Made by a program: the position numbers and the translations under genes. Under the pieces are notes generated by a model. It was not told the DNA's origin. It ran no database searches and saw only the letters and a list, made by a program, of their open reading frames with translations. From Pseudescherichia sp031998825 (GTDB lineage: Bacteria > Pseudomonadota > Gammaproteobacteria > Enterobacterales > Enterobacteriaceae), in assembly GCF_031998825.1 (NCBI RefSeq), contig NZ_DAMACX010000001.1:1-64000 (forward strand): a DNA stretch of 64,000 bases. Reading direction: 5' to 3'. Positions 16,084-23,985 of this stretch are shown piece by piece; within the stretch, counting starts at the first letter, position 1; every line of letters begins with the position of its first letter.

Positions 16084-16155
16084 AACGCCCGGCGGCGCTG
16101 CGCTTGCACGGGCCTACAGAGTAAGTAGGCCGGGTAAGCGTAGCGCCACCCGGCA
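16084..16155. repeat. REP pair (BIME)
   Basis: Two facing REP palindromes, CGCCCGGCGGCGCTGCGCTT-type at 16085-16117 and GGCCGGGTAAGCGTAGCGCC-type at 16127-16155, form a bacterial interspersed mosaic element just after opgH. Such elements stabilise upstream mRNA and bind gyrase or IHF in related species. Confidence 0.85.
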
Positions 16156-16160
16156 AAAGC

Positions 16161-16188
16161 AATACCGGCCCAGTAGCCGGTATTTTTA
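16161..16188 (+). terminator. opgGH terminator
   Basis: AATACCGGC and GCCGGTATT pair around a six-base loop and run into TTTATA. It lies between the REP pair and yceK. Confidence 0.75.
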
Positions 16189-16201
16189 TATGGGATAAAC
16201 T

Positions 16202-16429
16202 ATGCGGATAATCACTCTGGTGATCATGGCGATGCTACTTAGCGGATGCGGCAGTATCATCAGCCGTACTATTCCGGGGCAGGGACATGGGAACCAGTAC
16301 TACCCCGGCGTACAGTGGGACGTACGCGACTCAAAGTGGCGCTACATCACCGTGCTGGATCTCCCTTTCTCGCTGGTCTTTGACACGCTCCTGCTGCCGA
16401 TTGATGCGCATCACGGCCCCTACGAGTAA
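16202..16429 (+). CDS. yceK: Outer-membrane lipoprotein YceK
   Basis: A 75-residue DUF1375 lipoprotein; the signal MRIITLVIMAMLLSGC places the lipidated cysteine at position 16. Conserved core YYPGVQWDVRD and LPFSLVFDTLLLPID match E. coli YceK. The function is unknown; E. coli mutants affect RpoE-dependent stress output. Its stop codon directly abuts that of the convergent mysB (TAATTA). Confidence 0.92.
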   Translation: MRIITLVIMAMLLSGCGSIISRTIPGQGHGNQYYPGVQWDVRDSKWRYITVLDLPFSLVFDTLLLPIDAHHGPYE

Positions 16430-16804
16430 TTAACGCTCGTCCCACTCGTCCGCTGCGGTACGACCCTCTTCGGTATCCAGCGGCGGTTGGAGCTGGTATT
16501 CACCCTCATCCCACTCGTGGAGGGTATTCTCTTCCAGCCACTCCTGGCGCAGCTCAATCTCGTCGAACTCGCCGTCAAAAACGCTCTGCGCGGCTTCGCC
16601 GGTCAATAATGGCAGGCACTCCCCATCCTCGCCCTCGTCGGCTAAAAATTCCACCTGCCACATGATCTCGCCATCCTGTAGCACATACTTTTGCATATTA
16701 AACTGCTGAACGTTGGCGCTCTCTTCGTCTAGCTCAGGACTGTTGGCCAGAAACTCTTCACGAGCAGCATCAATGGCTTCTTCCAGCGTGGCGTACATGG
16801 TCAT
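16430..16804 (-). CDS. mysB: Acidic protein MysB/MsyB
   Basis: A 124-residue, very acidic cytosolic protein matching E. coli MsyB in length. Stretches such as EFDEIELRQEWLEENTLHEW are typical. In E. coli a multicopy plasmid of the gene suppresses secY and secA defects and expression depends on RpoS; the mechanism is unknown. A GGGAGAAACC ribosome site precedes the ATG. Confidence 0.93.
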   Translation of the reverse strand: MTMYATLEEAIDAAREEFLANSPELDEESANVQQFNMQKYVLQDGEIMWQVEFLADEGEDGECLPLLTGEAAQSVFDGEFDEIELRQEWLEENTLHEWDEGEYQLQPPLDTEEGRTAADEWDER

Positions 16805-16910
16805 TGGTTTCTCCCTGTGAAATTGACATGTTGTTCAGGGAAAGAATAGTTGAATCTGAGATTTTACAAGAACGATCGGGGAAAATAATTCAGGTGTGGG
16901 CGATGGGGAT

Positions 16911-16952
16911 CGTAGGCCGGATAAGGCATTATGCCGCCATCCGGCGTTACGG
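16911..16952. repeat. REP element
   Basis: GGCCGGATAAGGCATTATGC followed by CGCCATCCGGCG is a single REP palindrome between mysB and lpxL, immediately past the lpxL stop codon. Confidence 0.85.
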
Positions 16953-16962
16953 GAATCAAAAG

Positions 16963-17901
16963 TTAGTAGCGTGACGGCACGCCTTCGGGACGAGTTTTAA
17001 AGCGGCGATGCAGCCACATGTACTGCTCAGGGGCCATCAGAATGCACTTCTCGACGATCTTGTTCATCCAGGCGGCGGTGGTTTCGGCATCGTCCAGCGG
17101 CGGTGACAGCTCAGGGTCGAGCATCACCAGCTCGTAGCCTTTACCGTCCGGTTTGCGGCGCGGGACAAAGGGCACCAGCGCTGCGCCAGAGAGACGCGAG
17201 AGCATCCAGGTTCCCGAGGTGGTGGCCGCCTGATCGACGGCAAACAGCGGCACAAATACGCTGGCACGCGGGCCGTAATCATGGTCCGGTGCGTACCAGA
17301 CAACTTCACCGCTCTTCAGCGCCTTCACCATGCCTTTCAGATCTTTGCGATCGAGCATGCTTTTATTGGATCGCAGGCGTCCCCAGGTTTGCAGCCAGTC
17401 GATCACCGGATTATCGTTGGGGCGATAAACGCCAATGCCCGGCGTCTGCATGCCAAACATGCGCGCCCCCAGCTCCAGGGTTAAAAAGTGAACGCCGATC
17501 AGCAAAATACCGCGCTTTTGCCGTTGCAGCTCGTAGACAGGCTCAAAATTAATCACCTCCATCCAGCGGGCAAGACGTTTATCTGACCAGAACCAGGCCA
17601 TACCGGTCTCCAGCAGGCCCATGCCGGTAGACTCAAAGTTTTTTACTACCAGCGCGTGACGCTCGTCAGGAGGCATGTCAGGAAAACAGAGCTCGAGGTT
17701 GCGCGTAGCAACGTGCACCCGGCGCTTCATTAAACGCATAGCCAGCCGTCCCAGACCCGAGCCCAGGCGGTAGAGGAACGGGTAGGGCAGCTGGACAATA
17801 AGCCATAACATCCCTATGCCGAACCACGTCAGCCAGTAGCGAGGGTGCAGCAACGCTGCTGAAAATTGCGGTAAATGCGTTTGGTCTTTCCTGTTATCCA
17901 A
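16963..17901 (-). CDS. lpxL: Kdo2-lipid IVA lauroyltransferase LpxL
   Basis: A 312-residue inner-membrane late acyltransferase of lipid A synthesis, transferring laurate from acyl-ACP to Kdo2-lipid IVA. The catalytic H-x4-E motif appears as HFLTLE and one membrane helix lies near residues 25-48. The C-terminus EQYMWLHRRFKTRPEGVPSRY is the family signature. E. coli LpxL (HtrB) has 306 residues; the extra six are at the N-terminus (MDNRKDQTHLP). The gene is divergent from trhO. Confidence 0.96.
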   Translation of the reverse strand: MDNRKDQTHLPQFSAALLHPRYWLTWFGIGMLWLIVQLPYPFLYRLGSGLGRLAMRLMKRRVHVATRNLELCFPDMPPDERHALVVKNFESTGMGLLETGMAWFWSDKRLARWMEVINFEPVYELQRQKRGILLIGVHFLTLELGARMFGMQTPGIGVYRPNDNPVIDWLQTWGRLRSNKSMLDRKDLKGMVKALKSGEVVWYAPDHDYGPRASVFVPLFAVDQAATTSGTWMLSRLSGAALVPFVPRRKPDGKGYELVMLDPELSPPLDDAETTAAWMNKIVEKCILMAPEQYMWLHRRFKTRPEGVPSRY

Positions 17902-18033
17902 CGCCTGTTCTCCTTTTTAATCGTTCTGGTGTGCAAATGTAACGTAAACGCCGGGGATGTAAATTAACAGTAATTGCTTTATGATGCTGCCCGATTTTCA
18001 TTGATCATTCACCGATTGCAGGAAACGTACACC

Positions 18034-19083
18034 ATGCCAGTGTTACACAACCGCATTTCGAATGAGGAGCTGAAGGCGCGTATGCTTGCTGAAACCGAGC
18101 CGCGCATCACTGTCTCATTCTATCAATACTTTACCATTATCGATCCACAGACGACACGCGATGCATTATACAAGGCCTTAACCGCGCTGAACGTATTTGG
18201 TCGCGTCTACCTGGCCCATGAGGGTATTAACGCCCAGATCAGCGTCCCGGAGAGCCAGTACGATGCGCTGCGCGCCTGTCTTTACGCTTTTGATCCTGCG
18301 CTGGACGGCCTGCGCCTGAACGTGGCTCTGGATGACGACGGCAAATCGTTCTGGGTATTGCGCATGAAGGTGCGGGACCGCATCGTGGCTGACGGTATTG
18401 ACGATCCCACCTTTGACGCCAGCGACGTCGGTGAGTATCTCAAGGCCGCCGACGTTAACGCCATGCTCGACGATCCCGACGCAATCTTTATCGATATGCG
18501 TAACCACTACGAGTACGAAGTGGGGCATTTTGAGCAGGCGCTGGAGATCCCGGCGGATACCTTCCGCGAGCAGCTGCCGAAAGCGGTTGAGATGATGCAG
18601 GAGCATAAGGATAAAAAGATCGTTATGTACTGCACCGGCGGCATCCGCTGTGAGAAGGCCAGCGCGTGGATGAAGCACAACGGCTTTAACAAGGTGTGGC
18701 ATATCGAAGGCGGTATCATTGAGTACGCCCGCCGGGCGCGGGAGCAGGGGCTGCCGGTACGCTTTATCGGTAAAAACTTTGTTTTCGATGAGCGGATGGG
18801 GGAGCGAATCTCTGAGGATGTGATTGCCCACTGCCACCAGTGCGGCACGCCGTGCGATAGCCATACCAACTGCCTGAACGACGGCTGCCACCTGCTGTTT
18901 ATTCAGTGCCCGTCATGTGCGGAGAAGTATAAGGGATGCTGTAGCGAGCTGTGCCAGACGGAGCGTGAGCTGCCGGAAGAGGAGCAGCGTCGCCGTCGGG
19001 CAGGGCGTGAGAACGGGAATAAGATCTTTAATAAATCCCGCGGTCGACTGAATACCAAACTCGGCATTCCGGACCCGGAGTAA
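18034..19083 (+). CDS. trhO: tRNA uridine(34) hydroxylase TrhO
   Basis: A 349-residue rhodanese-domain protein (yceA) that performs oxygen-dependent hydroxylation of U34 in tRNA to ho5U. The N-terminal ferredoxin-like part is followed by the rhodanese domain with the active loop YCTGGIRCEK and a C-terminal cysteine-rich zinc-type region (CHQCGTPCDSHTNCLNDGCH). The ATG at 18034 aligns with E. coli; a longer frame upstream has no support. Ends in a GC-rich hairpin. Confidence 0.96.
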   Translation: MPVLHNRISNEELKARMLAETEPRITVSFYQYFTIIDPQTTRDALYKALTALNVFGRVYLAHEGINAQISVPESQYDALRACLYAFDPALDGLRLNVALDDDGKSFWVLRMKVRDRIVADGIDDPTFDASDVGEYLKAADVNAMLDDPDAIFIDMRNHYEYEVGHFEQALEIPADTFREQLPKAVEMMQEHKDKKIVMYCTGGIRCEKASAWMKHNGFNKVWHIEGGIIEYARRAREQGLPVRFIGKNFVFDERMGERISEDVIAHCHQCGTPCDSHTNCLNDGCHLLFIQCPSCAEKYKGCCSELCQTERELPEEEQRRRRAGRENGNKIFNKSRGRLNTKLGIPDPE

Positions 19084-19094
19084 GCGTTATAAGC

Positions 19095-19115
19095 CTGCCG
19101 GGGACTCCCCGGCAG
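19095..19115. terminator. Hairpin between trhO and yceI
   Basis: CTGCCGGGG and CCCCGGCAG form a nine-pair stem with a three-base loop between the convergent genes. There is no clear T run, so it may act as an mRNA 3' stabiliser as much as a terminator. Confidence 0.5.
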
Positions 19116-19133
19116 AGCGTCTACAAGGCGGCG

Positions 19134-19709
19134 TTATTTCTGGCGCACGCCCTCAACGGAGATAATCAGATCCACTTCCTGCGATGCCGGACCGAGATCG
19201 GTGTTGATGTTGAAGTCCTTCAGCTTGATTTTACCCTCGGCCTCAAAGCCCGCGCGGACGCCGCCCCACGGATCGTCACCCTGACCAATCAGCTTCGCCT
19301 CAAGAGTAACCGGCTTGGTCACGCCGTTAAGGGTCAGGTTACCGGTGATATCCAGCTCGTCGCCATCTTTCTTAACGCCGGTTGAGGCAAAGGTCGCCTG
19401 CGGGAATTTCGCGACGTTAAGGAAATCCGCGCTGCGCAGGTGCTTATCACGCTCGGCGTGGTTGGTGTCAACGCTGTTGGTATTGATGGTGACATTAACC
19501 TTATCCGCGGCGGGATTCTGCTCGTCAAAGGTAAAGGTCCCGTCGAAATCTTTAAAGGTGCCGTAGAGCCAGCTGTAGCCGAGGTGCTGGATGCGGAAGT
19601 TAACGAAGGCGTGCTGGCCCTCTTTATCAATTTTGTAGTCAGCAGCCACTGCCGAACCGGTGGTGAACAGCAGCGCGCCGAAAGTTAATGCCAGCAGGTT
19701 TTTCTTCAT
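19134..19709 (-). CDS. yceI: Periplasmic YceI-family lipid-binding protein
   Basis: A 191-residue periplasmic protein with a signal peptide ending SAVAA and the lipocalin-like YceI fold (mature start DYKIDKEGQHAFVNFRIQHL). Homologues bind polyisoprenoid lipids; the E. coli protein is induced by osmotic and alkaline stress. Length is identical to E. coli. Its ATG lies one base after the yceJ stop codon, so the two are co-translated. Confidence 0.95.
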   Translation of the reverse strand: MKKNLLALTFGALLFTTGSAVAADYKIDKEGQHAFVNFRIQHLGYSWLYGTFKDFDGTFTFDEQNPAADKVNVTINTNSVDTNHAERDKHLRSADFLNVAKFPQATFASTGVKKDGDELDITGNLTLNGVTKPVTLEAKLIGQGDDPWGGVRAGFEAEGKIKLKDFNINTDLGPASQEVDLIISVEGVRQK

Positions 19710-19710
19710 C

Positions 19711-20277
19711 TTATGCTCCAGAGTCAGGGGACGATTTACCCAGCATACGTTTGAGGGTGTCGTCTTTATCAATAAAGTGGTGTTTAAGGGCCGCCAGGGC
19801 GTGCAGGACCGAGAGAATGACCACGCTCCATGCCAGCCACAGATGTAGGGTGCCCGCGAGATCGGCCTGCGCACCCGCGTCAGTCAGGGTAGCGGGGAGC
19901 TCAAACAGGCCAAACACGCTGATGGGTTGACCGTCGGCGGTAGAGATCAGATACCCGCTGATGACAATGGCGAACAGCAGGGCGTAAAGAGTGATATGCG
20001 CGGCAACGGCGGCGACATGGGTAAGCCGGGAGTAGGAGGCCAGCGCCTTAGGCGGCGGTGAGACATGACGCCAGATCAGGCGAACCACCAGACCCATCAT
20101 CAGCAGCACGCCAATGCTTTTATGCAGCTCCGGGGCCTGATGATACCAGCCATCATAATAGCTCAGGGTGACCATCCACAGGCCAAGGGCAAACATGCCG
20201 TAAACCACAAGGGCAACTAGCCAGTGTAACGCAATAGAGACCGCGCCATAGCGGCGAGCAGAATTACGCAGTTGCAT
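19711..20277 (-). CDS. yceJ: Cytochrome b561 family protein YceJ
   Basis: A four-helix inner-membrane b-type cytochrome. Haem-ligand histidines can be placed in the helix starts (IALHWLVA, APELHKSIGV) and in LHLWLAWSVVILSVLHALAALKHH. Starting at 20277 gives 188 residues and aligns RRYG with the E. coli start; ATG at 20289 or TTG at 20295 are in-frame alternatives. First gene of yceJI, it may pass electrons in partnership with YceI. Confidence 0.92.
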   Translation of the reverse strand: MQLRNSARRYGAVSIALHWLVALVVYGMFALGLWMVTLSYYDGWYHQAPELHKSIGVLLMMGLVVRLIWRHVSPPPKALASYSRLTHVAAVAAHITLYALLFAIVISGYLISTADGQPISVFGLFELPATLTDAGAQADLAGTLHLWLAWSVVILSVLHALAALKHHFIDKDDTLKRMLGKSSPDSGA

Positions 20278-20546
20278 AAAGTTAACCATACTCAAATATA
20301 AAGTTAACTTAAAATGGCCTGCAAAAAATATTAATGCAACTTAAAAATAACAAAAGCGATCGCTATTTTATTTTGTTCAGTTTTTTTGCTTCGATTTGCC
20401 TGATAACTTTCAATGATTTCGTCTCAAACAACACGGCAATGCCTGTCATCTGAAGTTGCAGGCTAGTTAGCCTGCTTACGGTCATTCAAAAAAACTGCGT
20501 TAAAACCAGGGTTTATTAAAGTAATGTCAATTTTTGTCAATATTAC

Positions 20547-20663
20547 CTATTCGGCATAGATTATATAAATAAGGTCAATTAACGCCAGCAGGGACCAGAT
20601 AGCAATATAGGCCATCAAATGTTCGCGGACATTTTCAGTCAACCATGTAAATAACCGGCGCAT
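20547..20663 (-). CDS. yceO: Small membrane protein YceO
   Basis: A 38-codon frame starting MRRLFTWLTENVREHLMAYI and continuing through AIWSLLALIDLIYIIYAE, with a GGAG ribosome site six bases before the ATG. The basic, amphipathic N-terminus followed by one hydrophobic span and the position between yceJ and solA match E. coli YceO (46 residues). The function is unknown. The frame is shorter than common gene-finder cut-offs and would be easily missed. The remaining intergenic DNA (20290-20546 and 20664-20714) shows nothing else clear. Confidence 0.82.
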   Translation of the reverse strand: MRRLFTWLTENVREHLMAYIAIWSLLALIDLIYIIYAE

Positions 20664-20714
20664 TATATCTCCAGAGACAATTAAGCGAGAACAGGCCCAC
20701 AAGGGGCCTTTTGC

Positions 20715-21836
20715 TTATCCTGCCATGAAACGTCGTAGCGAAAACGGGGTTAAATCAAACGTTGATGTTTTACCCGCCGCAAAATCGGCAGCAATTTCGC
20801 CCAGCACAGAAGCAAACTTAAATCCGTGCCCGCTCAGACCGGTGATCACCAGCGTGCCGGCGCTCTCCGGCAGCGTATCGATGATAAAGTCCTCATCCGG
20901 GGAGTTATCATAGGTGCAGGCTGCGCCATACAGGCAGCCGCCGATGCCTGGCAGGCACTGGCGCAGGAAGGGGAAGCACTCGGAGCCGTCGGTAGCCACG
21001 CGGCCAAAGGGCACGCGCTCATCCTCGCCGTTGATGGACTGTCCGCCGTTATGCCTGCCGATTTTCAGCGCATCGTCTTCCGCCGGGAAACCGTAGTACT
21101 GGTCGCCGTTCGCTAGCTCGCCGGTAAAGGCCGGGAAGTTGTTTTTGCGGCTGTAGCGACCATCGGCCTGATACCAGGCAAAGACCTTACGTACTGGCTG
21201 AATGGGCAGGGAGGGGAGCAGCTGCTTCACCCACGTTCCGGCGCTCACCAGCAGCTTCGCCCCCTGATACTCACCGTCGGCCGTCTCTACGGTTATCCCA
21301 TCAGCATGGTGGTGGATCGCCGTCACCGGGCAGTTAAATAGCTGGGCACAGCCAGCTTCTCGGGCGAGGCGGATCCAGGTTTTTATCGCCAGCTCGCTCT
21401 TCAGCACGCCGGAGTTGGCTTCAAACAGGGCGATGTAATCATCAGGCACGCGGAATTCAGGCCAGCGTGCCATCAGCGCTGCAGCGTCAAGCTGCTCTAC
21501 GTCAAGGTTAAACTGTTGGGCGCTCTGGGCAACGTTACGCAGAAAGTCAGAGTCGGCAGGCCCCAGGTTAACAACGCCGCTGCGGATAAACACCTCTTCA
21601 CCGCTCTCGGCTGCCAGCTGCTCCCATAGCGCCTGCGCCCTGAGCACCAGCGGAACATACTTCTCGCCTTCACCATAGGCATGGCGGATCAGCCGCGTAT
21701 CGCCATGGTGGCTACCCTGCTGGTGGGGTGGCATATGGGCATCGGTCATTAGCACCTTTAGCCCCGCCCGGGTGGCGTAATAGCCCGCAGCAGCGCCGAC
21801 GGAACCGCTGCCGATAATAATGAGATCGTATTTCAT
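20715..21836 (-). CDS. solA: N-methyl-L-tryptophan oxidase SolA
   Basis: A 373-residue monomeric sarcosine-oxidase-family flavoprotein. The FAD dinucleotide motif GSGSVG is at residues 9-14, and the cysteine that carries covalent FAD in the family lies in YGAACTYDNSPDEDF. It oxidatively demethylates N-methyl-L-tryptophan. Length agrees with E. coli (372). The gene is transcribed alone, divergent from nothing and 115 bp after bssS. Confidence 0.95.
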   Translation of the reverse strand: MKYDLIIIGSGSVGAAAGYYATRAGLKVLMTDAHMPPHQQGSHHGDTRLIRHAYGEGEKYVPLVLRAQALWEQLAAESGEEVFIRSGVVNLGPADSDFLRNVAQSAQQFNLDVEQLDAAALMARWPEFRVPDDYIALFEANSGVLKSELAIKTWIRLAREAGCAQLFNCPVTAIHHHADGITVETADGEYQGAKLLVSAGTWVKQLLPSLPIQPVRKVFAWYQADGRYSRKNNFPAFTGELANGDQYYGFPAEDDALKIGRHNGGQSINGEDERVPFGRVATDGSECFPFLRQCLPGIGGCLYGAACTYDNSPDEDFIIDTLPESAGTLVITGLSGHGFKFASVLGEIAADFAAGKTSTFDLTPFSLRRFMAG

Positions 21837-21904
21837 AAGGCTCTCCTGGCAAAAACTGTGCTCAGGAGAGTAATTAACCCGTCGGCGTTATACAAGCCAG
21901 AAAT

Positions 21905-21927
21905 AAATAAGGCACCCTAAGGGTGCC
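21905..21927 (-). terminator. bssS terminator
   Basis: On the minus strand GGCACCC and GGGTGCC pair around TTA and run into TTATTTATTT, 24 bases past the bssS stop codon. Confidence 0.75.
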
Positions 21928-21951
21928 TGTTGGTTGAAAAATGAGCATTCA

Positions 21952-22224
21952 TTAATGCCGCCTGTACTCGTTTTCCTGGTAGTCGCCAGATTCGATCTTG
22001 GCAATGCCGGCTTCTAAAATCGATATAAATTGACGGGCAACGTCGGTCGTTAACCACAGAGTCTGTCCGACCTCAGTGTCATCACGGTCAGCAGTGTCAT
22101 TACGGTCAGCGTGGTTCGGGGTCTGGTAGTGCAGGCGCAGCATCAGCGCATCGTAGCTGTCCACGGTGCTGATGTCCCACCCTACGAGCGGATGGGTTTG
22201 AATGACTTCATTATTTTTTACCAT
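21952..22224 (-). CDS. bssS: Biofilm regulator BssS
   Basis: A 90-residue cytosolic protein; the start NNEVIQTHPLVGWDISTVDS and end FISILEAGIAKIESGDYQEN match E. coli BssS (84 residues), a regulator of biofilm formation through signal secretion/indole and AI-2 uptake effects. The six extra residues are explained by an 18-bp in-frame tandem duplication (22075-22110) that reads NHADRNDTADRDDTEVG. Mechanism unknown in the family. Confidence 0.93.
   Translation of the reverse strand: MVKNNEVIQTHPLVGWDISTVDSYDALMLRLHYQTPNHADRNDTADRDDTEVGQTLWLTTDVARQFISILEAGIAKIESGDYQENEYRRH
22075..22110. repeat. 18-bp tandem duplication in bssS
   Basis: AGTGTCATCACGGTCAGC is followed at once by AGTGTCATTACGGTCAGC, 17 of 18 bases identical. 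The unit length is a multiple of three, so the bssS frame is kept and six residues are added. Confidence 0.9.
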
Positions 22225-22328
22225 TTTAACCCCCTAAATGCGTGTTTAAGGACAACGACTCTTGAGGTTCAATGCGTGTTTATTGAAGCAACTTAAGTAT
22301 ATCAATAATTAAGCAGATTGCGCTAATA

Positions 22329-22349
22329 AAAAAAGAGGGGCTCTTTTTT
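22329..22349. terminator. Orphan bidirectional terminator-like hairpin
   Basis: AAAAAAGAG and CTCTTTTTT pair around GGG, with T runs on both strands. It lies between bssS and dinI, beyond the dinI terminator, with no gene ending beside it. It could end an unrecognised small RNA or lie in the bssS leader. Confidence 0.45.
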
Positions 22350-22445
22350 CTGAACTTTCTTAGAATTTTTTGAACAAGAAAACGACTAATTACGGCTTAT
22401 TTATTACAGAGATAAGCGGCACCATCAGAATAATGCTTAAAAGTG

Positions 22446-22469
22446 AAAAAAAAGCCGGGGCGACCCGGC
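22446..22469 (-). terminator. dinI terminator
   Basis: On the minus strand GCCGGG and CCCGGC pair around a TCGC loop and are followed by eight T residues, 25 bases past the dinI stop. Confidence 0.85.
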
Positions 22470-22493
22470 AAAAGCACAATAGGGAAACAACCA

Positions 22494-22739
22494 TTAATCC
22501 TGCGTAAACCAGTCGTCAGCGCTCTCCCAGGTTTGCTGGAGGATCTCGCTAACACGCTCTTTATCACCTTTGGCACCACCGAGAACAGACAGATTGTTGG
22601 CGGCTGCATAGCGGACGGTCACCCTGTTTTCGGTATCGGGATAGTCGCTCTGCAGACGGCGGGAGAGTTCGCTTGCCAGCGCGTCAATCGCGCCCGGCGG
22701 TAAGGGTGTTGTTTTAGCGATGGTCACTTCGATACGCAT
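22494..22739 (-). CDS. dinI: DNA damage-inducible protein DinI
   Basis: An 81-residue cytosolic SOS modulator that stabilises RecA filaments and slows UmuD processing. The start MRIEVTIAKTTPLPPGAIDA and an acidic C-terminal helix match E. coli DinI, and the length is the same. A perfect LexA box lies 20 bp before the start. Confidence 0.96.
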   Translation of the reverse strand: MRIEVTIAKTTPLPPGAIDALASELSRRLQSDYPDTENRVTVRYAAANNLSVLGGAKGDKERVSEILQQTWESADDWFTQD

Positions 22740-22758
22740 GATTGCCCCCTGGATGATG

Positions 22759-22778
22759 TACTGTATTTTTATACAGTA
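22759..22778 (-). promoter_or_regulatory. LexA operator of dinI
   Basis: TACTGTATTTTTATACAGTA is a perfect LexA site (CTGT-N8-ACAG) with extended symmetric flanks, located 20-39 bases upstream of the dinI ATG. This establishes SOS control of dinI by sequence. Confidence 0.92.
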
Positions 22779-22814
22779 TAGACAAGGAACTTACAACAGG
22801 GGGCAGATTAATTT

Positions 22815-23861
22815 TTAGCGACGGATCCGCCAGTTAACGCGCTCACCCGCCAGGAAAGGGATCAGCGTGTCATCACTCAGGGCGATGCTTTCCGGCACCT
22901 GCTCCTCTTCGCGGACCAGCTCAACGTAACCTTCGTTGACCGGCAGACCGTAGAAGCGTGGGCCGTTGAGCGAGCAGAAGGCCTCAAGATGCGCCAGGGC
23001 GTTCATCTCTTCAAACACGGTGGCGTAGCTGGCCAGCGCCGTCGGAGCGTTGAAACAGCCTGCGCAGCCGCAGCTGGTCTCTTTACGCAGGCGAGCATGC
23101 GGGGCGGAGTCGGTACCGAGGAAGGCACGCTCAAAGCCGCTGGCGACCAGCTCACGCAGCGCCTGCTGATGGACGTTACGCTTCAGGATCGGCAGGCAGT
23201 AGAGATGCGGACGCACGCCGCCCACCAGCATATGGTTACGGTTGAACATCAGATGCTGCGGGGTGATAGTCGCCGCCAGCAGCTCGTTACCGTCACGTAC
23301 ATAGTCGGCTGCATCTTTGGTGGTGATGTGCTCAAACACGACCTTAAGCTCCGGCAGGCGCTGACGCAGCGGCTCCATCACCGTCTCAATAAAGCGTGCC
23401 TCGCGATCGAAAATATCGATCTCGGCGTGAGTCACTTCGCCGTGTACCAGCAGCGGCATACCCAGCGTCTGCATGCGCTCGAGCACCGGCATGATAGCGT
23501 CGATGCTGGTGACCCCGTGGCTGGAGTTGGTGGTAGCATTAGCCGGATAGAGCTTGGCAGCGGTAAATACGCCCTCTTTAAAACCGCGTTCGACTTCGTT
23601 GGGATCCAGCGAGTCGGTGAGGTAGCAGGTCATTAGCGGGGTAAAGTCGTGGCCGGCAGGGACGGCGGCAAGAATACGCTGGCGATAGGCGATGGCGGCA
23701 TCAACGGTGGTCACCGGCGGCGCCAGGTTTGGCATCACGATAGCGCGGCCATAGGTTTCACTGGTATAGGGCACCACAGTCTTTAACATATCGCCATCGC
23801 GCAGATGTACGTGCCAGTCGTCAGGGCGGCGAATTTTCAAAACCTGGGGTTGTGCTGTCAT
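22815..23861 (-). CDS. pyrC: Dihydroorotase PyrC
   Basis: A 348-residue zinc amidohydrolase that interconverts N-carbamoyl aspartate and dihydroorotate, the third step of pyrimidine synthesis. Metal ligands His17 and His19 appear in DWHVHLRDGDM, and the carbamylated lysine in AAKLYPANATTNS. Length equals E. coli PyrC. A GGAGCACTACC ribosome site precedes the ATG; in E. coli this leader switches start sites with the CTP level. A PurR-like box lies upstream. Confidence 0.97.
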   Translation of the reverse strand: MTAQPQVLKIRRPDDWHVHLRDGDMLKTVVPYTSETYGRAIVMPNLAPPVTTVDAAIAYRQRILAAVPAGHDFTPLMTCYLTDSLDPNEVERGFKEGVFTAAKLYPANATTNSSHGVTSIDAIMPVLERMQTLGMPLLVHGEVTHAEIDIFDREARFIETVMEPLRQRLPELKVVFEHITTKDAADYVRDGNELLAATITPQHLMFNRNHMLVGGVRPHLYCLPILKRNVHQQALRELVASGFERAFLGTDSAPHARLRKETSCGCAGCFNAPTALASYATVFEEMNALAHLEAFCSLNGPRFYGLPVNEGYVELVREEEQVPESIALSDDTLIPFLAGERVNWRIRR

Positions 23862-23923
23862 GGTAGTGCTCCGGCTAAAGTAAAGTCAGTGATGGCTGGT
23901 TTTATGCCGGGCACTAAGCATAG

Positions 23924-23939
23924 GCGTAAACGTTTTCGT
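23924..23939. promoter_or_regulatory. PurR box of pyrC
   Basis: GCGTAAACGTTTTCGT differs from the PurR consensus ACGCAAACGTTTTCGT at only two positions and keeps the central AAACGTTT. It lies 63-78 bp upstream of the pyrC start, where E. coli pyrC is repressed by PurR. Confidence 0.75.
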
Positions 23940-23985
23940 TTGCACCTCTTTCCTGATCGCAGAACCAAAATTGCCGCCTGCCAGC

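Noticed and set aside
16084..16155. REP pair as a small RNA gene or attachment site
   Set aside because: Sequence and pairing are those of a standard BIME; no promoter or integrase is nearby.
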